This document shows, one piece after another, positions 1 through 7,628 of a stretch of DNA of 17,894 nt (its first letter is position 1; every line of letters begins with the position of its first letter). The position numbers and the translations under genes are program-made. Below the pieces are notes generated by a model. That model made no database searches. It saw nothing but the letters and a program-made list of their open reading frames with translations, and was not told the DNA's origin. Source of the stretch: Candidatus Stahliibacteriota bacterium (lineage in GTDB: Bacteria > Hydrothermota > Tepidihabitantia > SM23-42); assembly GCA_030613445.1 (NCBI GenBank), contig JAUWLY010000016.1:1-17894 (forward strand). The letters run 5' to 3'.

Positions 1-3000
1 TAAAAATACAGTTCCAGCTTCACCCTCTTCTAATAACCCTGTTTTGTCGCTTACCGCACCAGTAAATGCACCTTTTTTATGACCAAAGAGCTCTGATTCC
101 AAAAGAGTTTCAGGGATTGTTCCGCAGTTTATTGTAAGGAATCGCTTATCCTGTCGTTTACTCTTTAAATGAATAAGACGGGCAAGCATGCCTTTGCCCG
201 TACCAGTCTCGCCGAGTATGACTACTGGCGAATTAATCTGGCTAACACTCTCGATTAGTTCATAGACCTTTTGCATAGGACCAGATTTACCGATAATATA
301 ACCCGCACCGATCTCCTGGATCATCTTGGTCTTTAATAGAATGTTCTCTTCAGTCAGAGCGCGGAATGCCAGTGATTTTTCGATTACTGATGCGAGGATT
401 TTAGCAATGGTAATCAAGAAGTCTTTGTCCTGAGGACCAAATATGCCGCTGAAAAGTCTTGAATCGAGGTATATTGCTCCGATAACCTTATCAGATACAG
501 ATAAAGGGATGCATAGTAAAGAATGAATCTGATTGAGTATTACACTTTTCTTGATATTGAATTGTGGATCAGATATGGCGTCTTCAGTGAAGACAATTTT
601 ATTCTGTGACATCTTTTTGATCGCGGTCTTTGATAATTCCCCAGCATCTTTGATCGTAGTGCGGTCAATATTCCGTCCCGCAACAAATTCCATTTCATCA
701 GAAGTATTGATAAAAAGGGCACCGCGTTCAGCATTGGTTGCCTGAAGTATCAAATCGAGTGTGTTTTGGATAAAGCTCTTGTCTCCAAGGTGGGTACTGA
801 TAAGTTCGGCGAGTTCTGAGAAAGCCTTGAGATATTCTGTAGATATCACTCTTCGGGAGTAGTCCTTAACAACAATCGGAAAGAGTCTTTCCTGAATTTT
901 TTTGACCCGATTGAGTTCCAGATTAGCACCAAGCGAGGCAAAGATTTCTCGTACCTTATTCAACTCATCGGCAATGTCCTTTATCTGTTTTGTTGTTAAA
1001 CCTCTGTCGATTTTTGATTCAATCTCCAGTTTCTTAAGATAAGCATAGTCATAAATGCAGCCCATTTGTTTTAATCTTTTTGTTTGTTTTTTTATATCAA
1101 GATTCTTTGTTTTCTTGAGATTGAATTGATTTATTTTTGCAAAGGCACTCGCCACAGCATATTCCCTGCTCAGGGGATTTGTTAATTCAATTACTTTTTT
1201 TGAGTCATTTATGGATTTCTTGAAGTTTCTGTTTTCATAATGAAATTGTGATATCCTTAAAAAGAATTCAATCTTTACACCAATATCCATCTCATCTGTT
1301 TCTTTCGTACTAAGTGCTTTAAGAAGTATTTTGTCAGCATGCTCTTTCTTTCCTAAAATGAGATTGATCAATGCCAAGCCAATGTGATACAATGGGTATT
1401 GGGTTTTCATTGTTAACTTCTCGAGCTGTGACTTTGCTTTATCTATTTCACCTTTTCTGTAATATATCATAGATAGTTCATATCTAGAGAGTTTATCACC
1501 AGGTTCAATTTTGAGCATTTTTTCATGAAATTCAATTGCTTCATCAAATCTCCCGGAGTCGTTGCTGATGCTGCCAAGGTTTGACAAAGACACATATTGC
1601 GTGGTTCGATTATCAGTCTGTTGTGCCTGGATTAACACATCTTTGAATGATTTCGTTGCCATCGATAGATTTCCGTTTTCTAATTGAAATAATGCCTGAT
1701 TGCTCAATGCATTCAACAAGGCGTTGATTAATTTCATTTCGCTAAAACAATCAACTGCCTTTCCTGTATACTTCTGTGCTTGTTCCAGATCATTTTTTTG
1801 CTGGTATAAAGAACCCAGAAGGTTTGCTGCATATGCATAGCTTGCTAACAACTTGTGTTTCTGTGCGAACTCCAAATACTGCTTCGCTTTTTCAATACTT
1901 TTGTCAACATCCCCTTTAAACCATTGATAAACTGCTTGATAATAGAGAGTATCATCCATCATCTCATTAGCATTTATTTTTTCTGATAGCAAAGAGGATT
2001 TATTTAAAATATTTTTTGCTTCGTTGAATTTATGTAACGACATTAAAGAATATGCCAAACGATTTGCTGCTGCTATGTAATCCGAGGTTTCTTTCTCTTT
2101 CATTAGATTCATCGCTTTTCTTAGATTCTTGATCGCCTCTGAATGTTTGCCCATTCCAGAATAAACCTTGCCCAATCCTGAGTAGATTTCTGACCACAAC
2201 CTTTTATCGCCGAGTTTTAAAGCTTTATTATAATGCTGTAGTGCCGTTTCATTATCGCCTGTTTTTTGGCTTATCTCAGCAATTTTTATCAAAATCTCTG
2301 GATATTTTGGTGGATGAGTAAGTTGTGCGTATTCTGCCATCTTCTCATAGAATTTCACAGCCGAGGTATAATCGTATATCGATTCTGCATTTAGTGCAGA
2401 TTTTTCATAGTATTTGTATGCGTTTTCTGTGTCGTTTACCTTATCACTCAGTTCAGCAAGCACTGGGATATAATCCTCATGTTCGGACAAGGTGGGTTCC
2501 ATGGTCTTAATGAGCATGTTACAGAGTTGTAGCTCTTCATTACATTCAATGAACCGAGCAATTATCAAAACAAATATTCGATTTGCAATAATTACAACCC
2601 TTCTGTTACTTATGATATTTTCTTTTAATAAACCCAGATTCTTAAGGCGTTCAATAGCGATGTCACTTTTTGTATGCAGGACTGAGCTAATAATGCCGGG
2701 CTCTAATGCATGTTGGGTAAGGGCTAAGATTTTCAGTATGGTCAATTCCGCTTTTTCAAGGTTTTTCAATTGTTCTTCTAATAGATCTTCAATTTTTGAA
2801 GGCAGCTTAATTTTATCAAGGACATCCATCTGGATAAACCATTTATTGCTTTCATAATAGATAACTCTATTCTCATAGAGATTTTTTAATATTTCCACGA
2901 TGAACAACGGTGTGCCGCCACTCTGTTTATGGAGCCATTTAGTGAATCTTCTGTCCTTAGGAACCGTCGATTTCCTTTCAATCGGCTCGAGCTTAAAAAA

Positions 3001-4296
3001 GGTCTTTTCAAGCAATTCTTGCATTTGATCAAGGGCCAAAGGCTTTAATTTGATGGTTTCAAAACCCAGGTTCTTGATTTTCTCATTAGTTTTTGAAGCG
3101 CCGATTATTAATATGTTTGAACCGTGAACACCGTAACCAATATAACGGAATAACCCGAGTTCATAATCAGACAAGCAGTCAAGATTATCGACAATAACCA
3201 CGGTCTTTTTTTGCCTTGCAAAGGCAATGAGCGACTCATTTAGCTCTTCAAATATCTGAAACTTGTCTTCCTTATCGGAGAAAACAATTTCCTTACTGCC
3301 GATAAAACCTTGAAGACTTTTATGAAAATCAAATAGCCCTTGAGCAGCATGAAACAATACAGAAAAATCCTTGCTCAAATACTTGAACTTCATCTCCTGT
3401 AATAACCTTGTCTTGCCCGTACCAGTATCTCCATTAATAACAATTGCTTTACCGGCTGCAGCCAGTAATTCATCAATGATTTCCGGCATCTCGATAAATC
3501 CAGTATTCGGCAATCTAACCTCATATAAAGGTATCTCGATCTTGGTCGACCTCAGATATTTACAGAGTATTTGATAGAGCTCTGGGATTGTTGGTCTTAT
3601 TGTTGGTTCTTTGGAGACGAGACGGGCAAGCATATTATTTATCTCCACAGGCACTTGTTTTATCGGCACAAAAGGATCTTTTAGTTTTTTGCCGGCTAAG
3701 GTTTCATAGATGATTACACCCAGAGAATAGATATCACTCCGTTGATCAATGCCGATTCCCTTAATGACTTCAGGCGCCATATAACCGATTGTGCCAACCG
3801 GTCCTAAGTCCTGGGGTTTTATGTCAGCTTGTGCAAGGTGCGCCTGGGCAAAGCCAAAATCAATAAGCACTGATTTTTTCTCTTTTTTATCATAGAGAAT
3901 ATGCTCTGGTTTTAGATCAGTGTGAATGAATCCCTTATTGTGGAATGCACCCAAGCCATTAATAACCTGAATTACTGCGGCAATGGAATCATCTGAGAAA
4001 TCATTGAAACATTCATTTATGGGTTTTCCTGAGACATATTCAAGAGTAAAATATGCCCTGCCATTATCAGTTATGTCATAATCATAGACCGGCACAATAT
4101 TTGGGTGCTTGAATTGAGAGAGAATCTGGTATTCCCGCTCAATTAGTTCATTATGCTCATGGGTTTTCTTGCGGGCGATTTTAAGAACCAGATTTTTCCT
4201 GGTGCCTAATGTGACTTTGTAAATGGTTGCATAATTACTTTCTCCAAGCTTCGCGACAACACGATACTTGTGGATACGTTTTCCCCTTGAAAGCAT
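1..4296 (-). CDS. Giant Ser/Thr kinase - ATPase - TPR - GAF - sigma54 activator fusion (C-terminus outside window)
   Basis: At least 1432 codons are open, with no stop. Residues about 10-250 form a Ser/Thr kinase: glycine loop near 17-26, ATP lysine K39 (LVLK), catalytic loop HTDLKPEH (125-132), DFG at 146-148, APE at 174-176. A second P-loop ATPase follows (GDTGTGKT at 289-296, VVIVD ending at D370), resembling the STAND/AAA module of PknK-like kinases. Residues about 600-1060 are TPR-like helical repeats, about 1150-1320 a GAF domain, and from about 1335 a sigma54 AAA+ domain with Walker A GETGTGKG (1362-1369) and an intact GAFTGA loop (1409-1414). The window ends just before Walker B, so a C-terminal HTH is expected but not seen. 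Likely role (inference): a cytosolic one-protein signalling system that activates sigma54-dependent promoters. The catalytic-loop Asn is His here. ATG 4296 lies 9 codons before the kinase fold and has no Shine-Dalgarno, fitting a leaderless start. Confidence 0.9.
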   Translation of the reverse strand, partial: MLSRGKRIHKYRVVAKLGESNYATIYKVTLGTRKNLVLKIARKKTHEHNELIEREYQILSQFKHPNIVPVYDYDITDNGRAYFTLEYVSGKPINECFNDFSDDSIAAVIQVINGLGAFHNKGFIHTDLKPEHILYDKKEKKSVLIDFGFAQAHLAQADIKPQDLGPVGTIGYMAPEVIKGIGIDQRSDIYSLGVIIYETLAGKKLKDPFVPIKQVPVEINNMLARLVSKEPTIRPTIPELYQILCKYLRSTKIEIPLYEVRLPNTGFIEMPEIIDELLAAAGKAIVINGDTGTGKTRLLQEMKFKYLSKDFSVLFHAAQGLFDFHKSLQGFIGSKEIVFSDKEDKFQIFEELNESLIAFARQKKTVVIVDNLDCLSDYELGLFRYIGYGVHGSNILIIGASKTNEKIKNLGFETIKLKPLALDQMQELLEKTFFKLEPIERKSTVPKDRRFTKWLHKQSGGTPLFIVEILKNLYENRVIYYESNKWFIQMDVLDKIKLPSKIEDLLEEQLKNLEKAELTILKILALTQHALEPGIISSVLHTKSDIAIERLKNLGLLKENIISNRRVVIIANRIFVLIIARFIECNEELQLCNMLIKTMEPTLSEHEDYIPVLAELSDKVNDTENAYKYYEKSALNAESIYDYTSAVKFYEKMAEYAQLTHPPKYPEILIKIAEISQKTGDNETALQHYNKALKLGDKRLWSEIYSGLGKVYSGMGKHSEAIKNLRKAMNLMKEKETSDYIAAANRLAYSLMSLHKFNEAKNILNKSSLLSEKINANEMMDDTLYYQAVYQWFKGDVDKSIEKAKQYLEFAQKHKLLASYAYAANLLGSLYQQKNDLEQAQKYTGKAVDCFSEMKLINALLNALSNQALFQLENGNLSMATKSFKDVLIQAQQTDNRTTQYVSLSNLGSISNDSGRFDEAIEFHEKMLKIEPGDKLSRYELSMIYYRKGEIDKAKSQLEKLTMKTQYPLYHIGLALINLILGKKEHADKILLKALSTKETDEMDIGVKIEFFLRISQFHYENRNFKKSINDSKKVIELTNPLSREYAVASAFAKINQFNLKKTKNLDIKKQTKRLKQMGCIYDYAYLKKLEIESKIDRGLTTKQIKDIADELNKVREIFASLGANLELNRVKKIQERLFPIVVKDYSRRVISTEYLKAFSELAELISTHLGDKSFIQNTLDLILQATNAERGALFINTSDEMEFVAGRNIDRTTIKDAGELSKTAIKKMSQNKIVFTEDAISDPQFNIKKSVILNQIHSLLCIPLSVSDKVIGAIYLDSRLFSGIFGPQDKDFLITIAKILASVIEKSLAFRALTEENILLKTKMIQEIGAGYIIGKSGPMQKVYELIESVSQINSPVVILGETGTGKGMLARLIHLKSKRQDKRFLTINCGTIPETLLESELFGHKKGAFTGAVSDKTGLLEEGEAGTVFL

Positions 4297-4302
4297 ATGA
4301 GA

Positions 4303-4330
4303 AGTCTATGTAAGTTTTCAATTTTGTCAA
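4303..4330 (-). promoter_or_regulatory. Candidate leaderless promoter of the kinase/sigma54 regulator
   Basis: Read on the minus strand: TTGACA (4330-4325), a 16-bp spacer and TAGACT (4308-4303, 4/6 matches to TATAAT), then 6 nt to the ATG at 4296. The -35 is perfect and the -10 is weak. The same 16-bp spacing and short -10-to-ATG distance recur at three other genes in the window, which raises confidence. Confidence 0.5.
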
Positions 4331-4362
4331 CCCCGTTAGAGACGGAGTCTCTCTAACGGGGT
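4330..4362. repeat. 13-bp inverted repeat abutting the kinase -35 box
   Basis: CCCCGTTAGAGA (4331-4342) and TCTCTAACGGGG (4350-4361) are perfectly complementary around a 7-nt loop. One more A-T pair extends the stem to 4330/4362. The left arm touches the TTGACA box, so it could be an operator or cruciform affecting the regulator gene. It could equally be a dispersed repeat, since TCTCTAACGGGG occurs again at 4675-4686. Confidence 0.75.
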
Positions 4363-4379
4363 CAACCCCAATTGGAGAG

Positions 4380-4437
4380 TATCGGGGAAACGGGGATGGG
4401 GTATTGGAGTAAGGGAGTAACGGCGTATCGGCGAAAC
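4380..4437. repeat. Degenerate period-8 tandem block, copy 1
   Basis: Successive units TATCGGGG, AAACGGGG, a short ATGGGG, TATTGGAG, TAAGGGAG, TAACGGCG, TATCGGCG and a partial AAAC. Read on the other strand the units fit a loose CnCCGnTA pattern, the same as the blocks at 8827 and 14241. No coding potential is apparent. Confidence 0.6.
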
Positions 4438-4474
4438 ACCTACAAGATATTAAAACTAAGCACCACCTATTTTC

Positions 4475-4504
4475 TCTTCGAGCGAGCAAAGCGAGTCGAG
4501 AAGT
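4475..4504 (-). repeat. ACTTCTCGA/TCGAAGA module, copy 1
   Basis: On the minus strand this 30-bp stretch begins ACTTCTCGA and ends TCGAAGA, with a GC-rich interior (GACTCGC, TTT, GCTCGC). Two further modules with the same ends lie at 7244-7321 and 7381-7421. It looks like a dispersed intergenic repeat of unknown function. Confidence 0.45.
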
Positions 4505-4545
4505 ACCTCAATGTGTGTTCTCGACAAGCTCGAACAGTAAAAATA

Positions 4546-4565
4546 GTAACTAATAACTTAGTTAC
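4546..4565. repeat. 8-bp hairpin within a TTAGTnAC-type short tandem
   Basis: GTAACTAA (4546-4553), loop TAAC, TTAGTTAC (4558-4565) is a perfect 8-bp stem. The neighbouring sequence continues as TTAGTGAC, so the hairpin sits in a 7/8-bp periodic block. Confidence 0.5.
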
Positions 4566-4665
4566 TTAGTGACTTATCGAAGATATCGAGGGTAGCGAGA
4601 TGAATGTAAATGAGAGAGTTACCCAATAACCGCTTTTCCTAATGAATCAGAACATGAGCATATTT

Positions 4666-4771
4666 GGAATCCAGTCTCTAACGGGGTAGAGCCTGCTCTC
4701 GCGAAGCGGAATCTGCCCCGTAGGATGTTAATCGTACGGGGTCATTCCCCGGCCTGACTGGGGAATCCAGT
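4666..4771. repeat. Multi-hairpin intergenic element flanked by a 10-bp direct repeat
   Basis: GGAATCCAGT occurs at 4666-4675 and 4762-4771. Between the copies, ACGGGGtAGA (4681-4690) can pair with TCTgCCCCGT (4712-4721). CCCCGTA (4716-4722) can instead pair with TACGGGG (4735-4741), and ATTCCCC pairs with GGGGAAT near 4744-4767. The first two stems exclude each other. The direct repeats could be a target-site duplication or part of the element itself. Confidence 0.5.
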
Positions 4772-4874
4772 TCTTTTACTATCATCAAGCATCTAGTATC
4801 TTACATCTGCCGTTATGGGGTGAGGATGAAATTGAAAGTAAGATACCCTGTTTTGGACAATTAATAATAACTTG

Positions 4875-4902
4875 TTGATTTTTCCGTAGAAATAGCTATA
4901 AT
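4875..4902 (+). promoter_or_regulatory. Leaderless promoter of the saccharopine dehydrogenase-like gene
   Basis: TTGATT (4875-4880), a 16-bp spacer and a perfect TATAAT (4897-4902) sit 5 nt before the ATG at 4908. Transcription would begin at or next to the start codon. There is no Shine-Dalgarno sequence upstream of the ATG, consistent with a leaderless mRNA. Confidence 0.65.
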
Positions 4903-4907
4903 ACAGT

Positions 4908-6011
4908 ATGAATATCTGTGTTGTTGGTGCCGGTATGCAAGGTAGTGTAGTAGCTCAAGATTTGGTGAAATCGGGACACGCGGTTACAGTACTGGATAAC
5001 AATATAAATCTCCTCCGGAAATTGAAGAAAACCACTCCGCTTACTGCTCGGGAATTCAATGTAACGAACAAGGTAAAGTTCATCAGGTTGATTAAACCCT
5101 TTGATATTGTTGTTGGCGCTTTGCCTGCGGCAATGGGGTTCTACACCATGGATTGTGCGATAAGAGCTGGTGTTGACCTTGTTGATTTGTCTTATTCTCC
5201 AGAGGACCCTTTTTTATTACATGAGCGAGCCGAATTGGAAAACATCAGGATTGTCCCGGATGCTGGTTTTGCTCCAGGTTTAAGCAATATCCTTATTGGT
5301 GAATCTTACCAGGAATTCAAGGGGATCGATAGCCTCAGGATTTCGGTGGGTGGCATACCCCAGAAGCCAGAACCTCCATTTAATTACCACGTGACCTGGT
5401 CGCTTGCCGATGTCATCGAGGAATATACCAGACCATCAGAGATTGTGAAAAACAGCGAGCTGATTACGGTACAGGCATTGACCGGAGTTGAGGAGTTCTC
5501 TATGTCTAAAATAGGTCAGCTTGAGTGTTTTTACACCAATGGTCTGCGTACCCTCTTGAAGACATTGAAGCATGTAAAAAACATGGAAGAGAAGACGATA
5601 AGATACCCAGGGCACGCGCAGTTGTTTAAAACGCTTATAGACTGCGGTTTTTTCTCAGAACAATCGGTTCGCTACAGAAAAAGATTGGTCAGCATAAGAG
5701 AGGTAAACATCGAGTACCTCAGAAATATTCTAATGGGTGGTGACAAAGAGGATCTATCAATACTAATAATCGAAATCAAAAAGGGTAGTAAGAAGAGGAA
5801 AATCACTTGTGTTGATTATTACGATAAGAAAAAGGACATTACTTCAATGGCGCGGATGACCGCATATACTGGTTCTGTTATTGCACAGTGCATAAAGAAT
5901 TATGAGCATTTTGGGATTATTCCACCCGAGTATTTAGGCATGGACAAGAAACTGTGTAGGTATATAAAAACTGAGTTGAAGAAACGTAATATTATCATTA
6001 AAAAAAGTTGA
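4908..6011 (+). CDS. Saccharopine dehydrogenase / lysine 6-dehydrogenase-like oxidoreductase
   Basis: 367 aa. The N-terminal Rossmann fold starts at residue 1 with VVGAGMQG (G7, G9, G12) and an acidic residue ending strand 2 (VLDNN), suggesting NAD(H). The middle has family hallmarks: PDAGFAPGLSNILIG, GGIPQKPEPPFNYHVTWS, FYTNGLRTLL and TIRYPGHAQLFK. These match the saccharopine dehydrogenase superfamily and in particular the lysine 6-dehydrogenase-like branch, which oxidises lysine at the epsilon carbon. The exact substrate cannot be fixed from sequence: lysine, saccharopine or another amino-acid imine remain possible. The enzyme should be cytosolic. The ATG at 4908 fits both the start of the Rossmann fold and the leaderless promoter. 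The following secreted-protein gene starts 32 nt after the stop and is probably co-transcribed, though no functional link is evident. Confidence 0.85.
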   Translation: MNICVVGAGMQGSVVAQDLVKSGHAVTVLDNNINLLRKLKKTTPLTAREFNVTNKVKFIRLIKPFDIVVGALPAAMGFYTMDCAIRAGVDLVDLSYSPEDPFLLHERAELENIRIVPDAGFAPGLSNILIGESYQEFKGIDSLRISVGGIPQKPEPPFNYHVTWSLADVIEEYTRPSEIVKNSELITVQALTGVEEFSMSKIGQLECFYTNGLRTLLKTLKHVKNMEEKTIRYPGHAQLFKTLIDCGFFSEQSVRYRKRLVSIREVNIEYLRNILMGGDKEDLSILIIEIKKGSKKRKITCVDYYDKKKDITSMARMTAYTGSVIAQCIKNYEHFGIIPPEYLGMDKKLCRYIKTELKKRNIIIKKS

Positions 6012-6043
6012 AGCCACCAAGAGAGTAGTTGAAAGAAATTTGT

Positions 6044-7189
6044 ATGAATCACTCATTAAAGATATGCGTTATAACGCTATGTGTATTGGCATTGTCCCTC
6101 GGTTATGCCAATCCGCTTTCACGTGCGTCACGTGCGGACAATGAGGATTACCATACGCCAGTCGAGAAAATTACGGACAACAGTCCGACACCATACTATC
6201 CACCACTACGCCAGGGCGGCGTGCTGTTTGTTGAAGACCTTAATGATAGTGGGTTTGGCACAGGGGTAGTGCCTGATCCAGTCTGGGATGGGCTCCTTAA
6301 TAGTATTCTCGGGCCTGGTAATTATGGATGGTATGGTCCAACAACCGCTCCAGAGGAAGATGGTCCACCTCTCGACACAATGCTCAATTATGAACTGGTA
6401 ATCTGGAATACTTATGATTACTGGTGGACTGTCACAGCAGCCTTGACAGTTAATGACCAGACTAACCTGGGTTCTTATATGGATAATGGCGGTAAGGTCT
6501 GGCTCATTGGTCAGGATGTACTTTGGACTGGTGTGGATACGCTCTGGTTGGAAATTTATTTCCACCTGGCTACAGCAATCCAGGATTATTACTTTCAGTG
6601 TCCTCAAGTGAACGTACAGGGGCTTGCTGAAATCGCTGGCTCTGCCTGCTTTAATGTTCCTGATTACAGCTCAAATCTCTTTATGCAGGATGAACTTGTA
6701 CCTGATGCCTCGGCACATGGTGTTTTAGAGGATACGGATTCCAGTAAGGTCGTAGGAATTTTCTATCCTGGGGTTGGTGACTGGTTAACGGCATTTTGGG
6801 CACTGGATCTCAGAACCTGCACACCACCGAATCAGCAGGAATCAATGGTTTATGGTATGCTCGATGCTTTTGGTGTTTTGGGTATTCAAGAAAAACCAGG
6901 ACAAGATCCAACACGCATGTTACATCTCAGTATAGCACCGGATCCTGTTGTGAGATCTGCTTCGATCAGCTATATCATACCGATCCCTGGTGATGTTAAG
7001 ATGCAGATTTATAATAGAGCTGGGCAGCTCATCAATACTCTGGTTAATGATTACAAGCAAGCTGGTTCATATGCGGTTACGTGGAGTGGTCGTGATACAA
7101 GGGGTATTAATATGCCCAATGGCGTCTATTTTGTGCGTTTGACCTGTGGCAGTTTAGCGTGCTCAAGAAATATCGTTTTTGTAAAATAG
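6044..7189 (+). CDS. Secreted protein with GATase-like N-terminal and FlgD/T9SS-like C-terminal domain
   Basis: 381 aa from ATG 6044. An in-frame TTG at 6029 is possible but would precede the signal peptide by five residues. Residues 1-22 are a signal peptide (MNHSLK, then ICVITLCVLALSLG and an A-rich cleavage region). From about residue 58 (GGVLFVEDLNDSG) to about 170 the pattern resembles GATase-1/ThuA-like Rossmann domains of extracellular proteins (LVIWNTYDY, DNGGKVWLIGQD). The last about 90 residues (SIAPDPVVRSASISYIIP, QIYNRAGQLINTL, GVYFVRL) form a FlgD-Ig-like/type IX sorting-like beta domain, which in this kind of bacterium usually marks secreted or surface-attached proteins. The specific function is unknown. 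It is probably the second gene of an operon and is followed by a strong terminator. Confidence 0.8.
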   Translation: MNHSLKICVITLCVLALSLGYANPLSRASRADNEDYHTPVEKITDNSPTPYYPPLRQGGVLFVEDLNDSGFGTGVVPDPVWDGLLNSILGPGNYGWYGPTTAPEEDGPPLDTMLNYELVIWNTYDYWWTVTAALTVNDQTNLGSYMDNGGKVWLIGQDVLWTGVDTLWLEIYFHLATAIQDYYFQCPQVNVQGLAEIAGSACFNVPDYSSNLFMQDELVPDASAHGVLEDTDSSKVVGIFYPGVGDWLTAFWALDLRTCTPPNQQESMVYGMLDAFGVLGIQEKPGQDPTRMLHLSIAPDPVVRSASISYIIPIPGDVKMQIYNRAGQLINTLVNDYKQAGSYAVTWSGRDTRGINMPNGVYFVRLTCGSLACSRNIVFVK

Positions 7190-7206
7190 ATGCTATAGCA
7201 ATATTG

Positions 7207-7238
7207 AAAGCGGGACCTTTTTGGTCCCGCTTTTTTTG
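7207..7238 (+). terminator. Rho-independent terminator
   Basis: AGCGGGACC (7209-7217), loop TTTTT, GGTCCCGCT (7223-7231), running into a T tract to 7237. The A residues at 7207-7208 can extend the stem. It lies 18 nt after the stop of the secreted-protein gene and closes the transcript that begins at 4908. Confidence 0.93.
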
Positions 7239-7243
7239 TGATA

Positions 7244-7321
7244 ACTTCTCGACTTCCTCCACACGACTTAGCGGACAAGCGCTCTGCCTCTCGATAAACT
7301 CGGGACAGGCTCGCTCGAAGA
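7244..7321 (+). repeat. ACTTCTCGA/TCGAAGA module, copy 2
   Basis: The module begins ACTTCTCGA (7244-7252) and ends CTCGCTCGAAGA (about 7310-7321). Its right end resembles copy 1 at 4475-4504 read on the minus strand. The interior is unrelated in length, so ends rather than middles are conserved. Confidence 0.45.
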
Positions 7322-7340
7322 ATAAGACGACTTTCTAATT

Positions 7341-7368
7341 GCAGATTGTAGATTTCAGATCTAAGAAT
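7341..7368. repeat. Period-7 tandem block (nnAGATT)
   Basis: Four consecutive heptamers GCAGATT, GTAGATT, TCAGATC and TAAGAAT share a core with variable first bases. Confidence 0.5.
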
Positions 7369-7380
7369 TTTTTTATGATG

Positions 7381-7421
7381 ACTTCTCGATGCGTCTCCCT
7401 TCTGTGGGACTTACTCGAAGA
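7381..7421 (+). repeat. ACTTCTCGA/TCGAAGA module, copy 3
   Basis: 41 bp, with ACTTCTCGA at 7381-7389 and TCGAAGA at 7415-7421. Same ends as the modules at 4475-4504 and 7244-7321. Confidence 0.45.
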
Positions 7422-7448
7422 GTAAAGAGTTACTGTTCCTCTCACCTT

Positions 7449-7476
7449 GTTCGAGACAGGCGAGCCTGTCTCGAAC
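7449..7476. repeat. 13-bp perfect palindrome with 2-nt loop
   Basis: GTTCGAGACAGGC (7449-7461), GA, GCCTGTCTCGAAC (7464-7476). No T tract follows on either strand, so it is not a standard terminator. A shorter relative (GTTC-TCGA-CAAG-CTCGAAC) lies near 4517-4535. Confidence 0.8.
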
Positions 7477-7482
7477 TCAATT

Positions 7483-7539
7483 GTAGTGTCCCGATTCATC
7501 GGGTATTTTGATGCAGTGCCTGATAAATCAGGCGACTAC
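7483..7539. repeat. GTAG two-hairpin (BIME-like) element, copy A
   Basis: GTAGT head (7483), hairpin CCCGAT-tc-ATCGGG (7490-7503), a 14-bp insertion, hairpin GCCTGAT-aa-ATCAGGC (7518-7533), then GACTAC (7534-7539), which is the same GTAGT head read on the other strand. The whole can fold as two hairpins on a closing stem. Confidence 0.75.
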
Positions 7540-7563
7540 ACTGATTATAGCAAGAATCCTTTT

Positions 7564-7608
7564 GTAGTTGTCCAATTCATTGGACCACTTGATAAATCAG
7601 GCGACTAC
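7564..7608. repeat. GTAG two-hairpin (BIME-like) element, copy B
   Basis: GTAGTT head (7564), hairpin GTCCAAT-tc-ATTGGAC (7570-7585), hairpin CTTGAT-aa-ATCAGG with one G-T wobble (7588-7601), GACTAC end (7603-7608). The first stem differs from copies A and C, but both arms changed together. It lies 20 bp beyond the stop of the alcohol dehydrogenase gene and would be in its 3' UTR. Confidence 0.75.
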
Positions 7609-7628
7609 AGATCAACATATTGTGGGGA

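Larger units (their letters stand above)
4297..4907. other. Divergent intergenic region, 611 bp, repeat-rich, no gene seen
   Basis: This lies between the divergent kinase and dehydrogenase genes. It holds the inverted repeat, period-8 block, ACTTCTCGA module, multi-hairpin element and the two promoters listed separately. Short open frames here run straight through these repeats and have no recognisable protein character. The stretch at about 4772-4870 shows nothing I can name. Confidence 0.7.
7190..7628. other. Convergent intergenic region, 439 bp, made of repeats
   Basis: After the terminator this interval consists almost entirely of repeat modules: two ACTTCTCGA/TCGAAGA modules, a period-7 block, a long palindrome and two GTAG two-hairpin elements. 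An 80-codon open frame at 7447-7689 is merely the translation of these repeats. Confidence 0.75.

Noticed and set aside
2492..2857. 121-codon plus-strand open frame
   Set aside because: It is antisense to the TPR/ATPase part of the giant regulator, whose minus-strand frame is continuous with clear domains.
4331..4361. Rho-independent terminator
   Set aside because: The stem is strong but no T tract follows on either strand, and no gene ends nearby; it lies between divergent starts.
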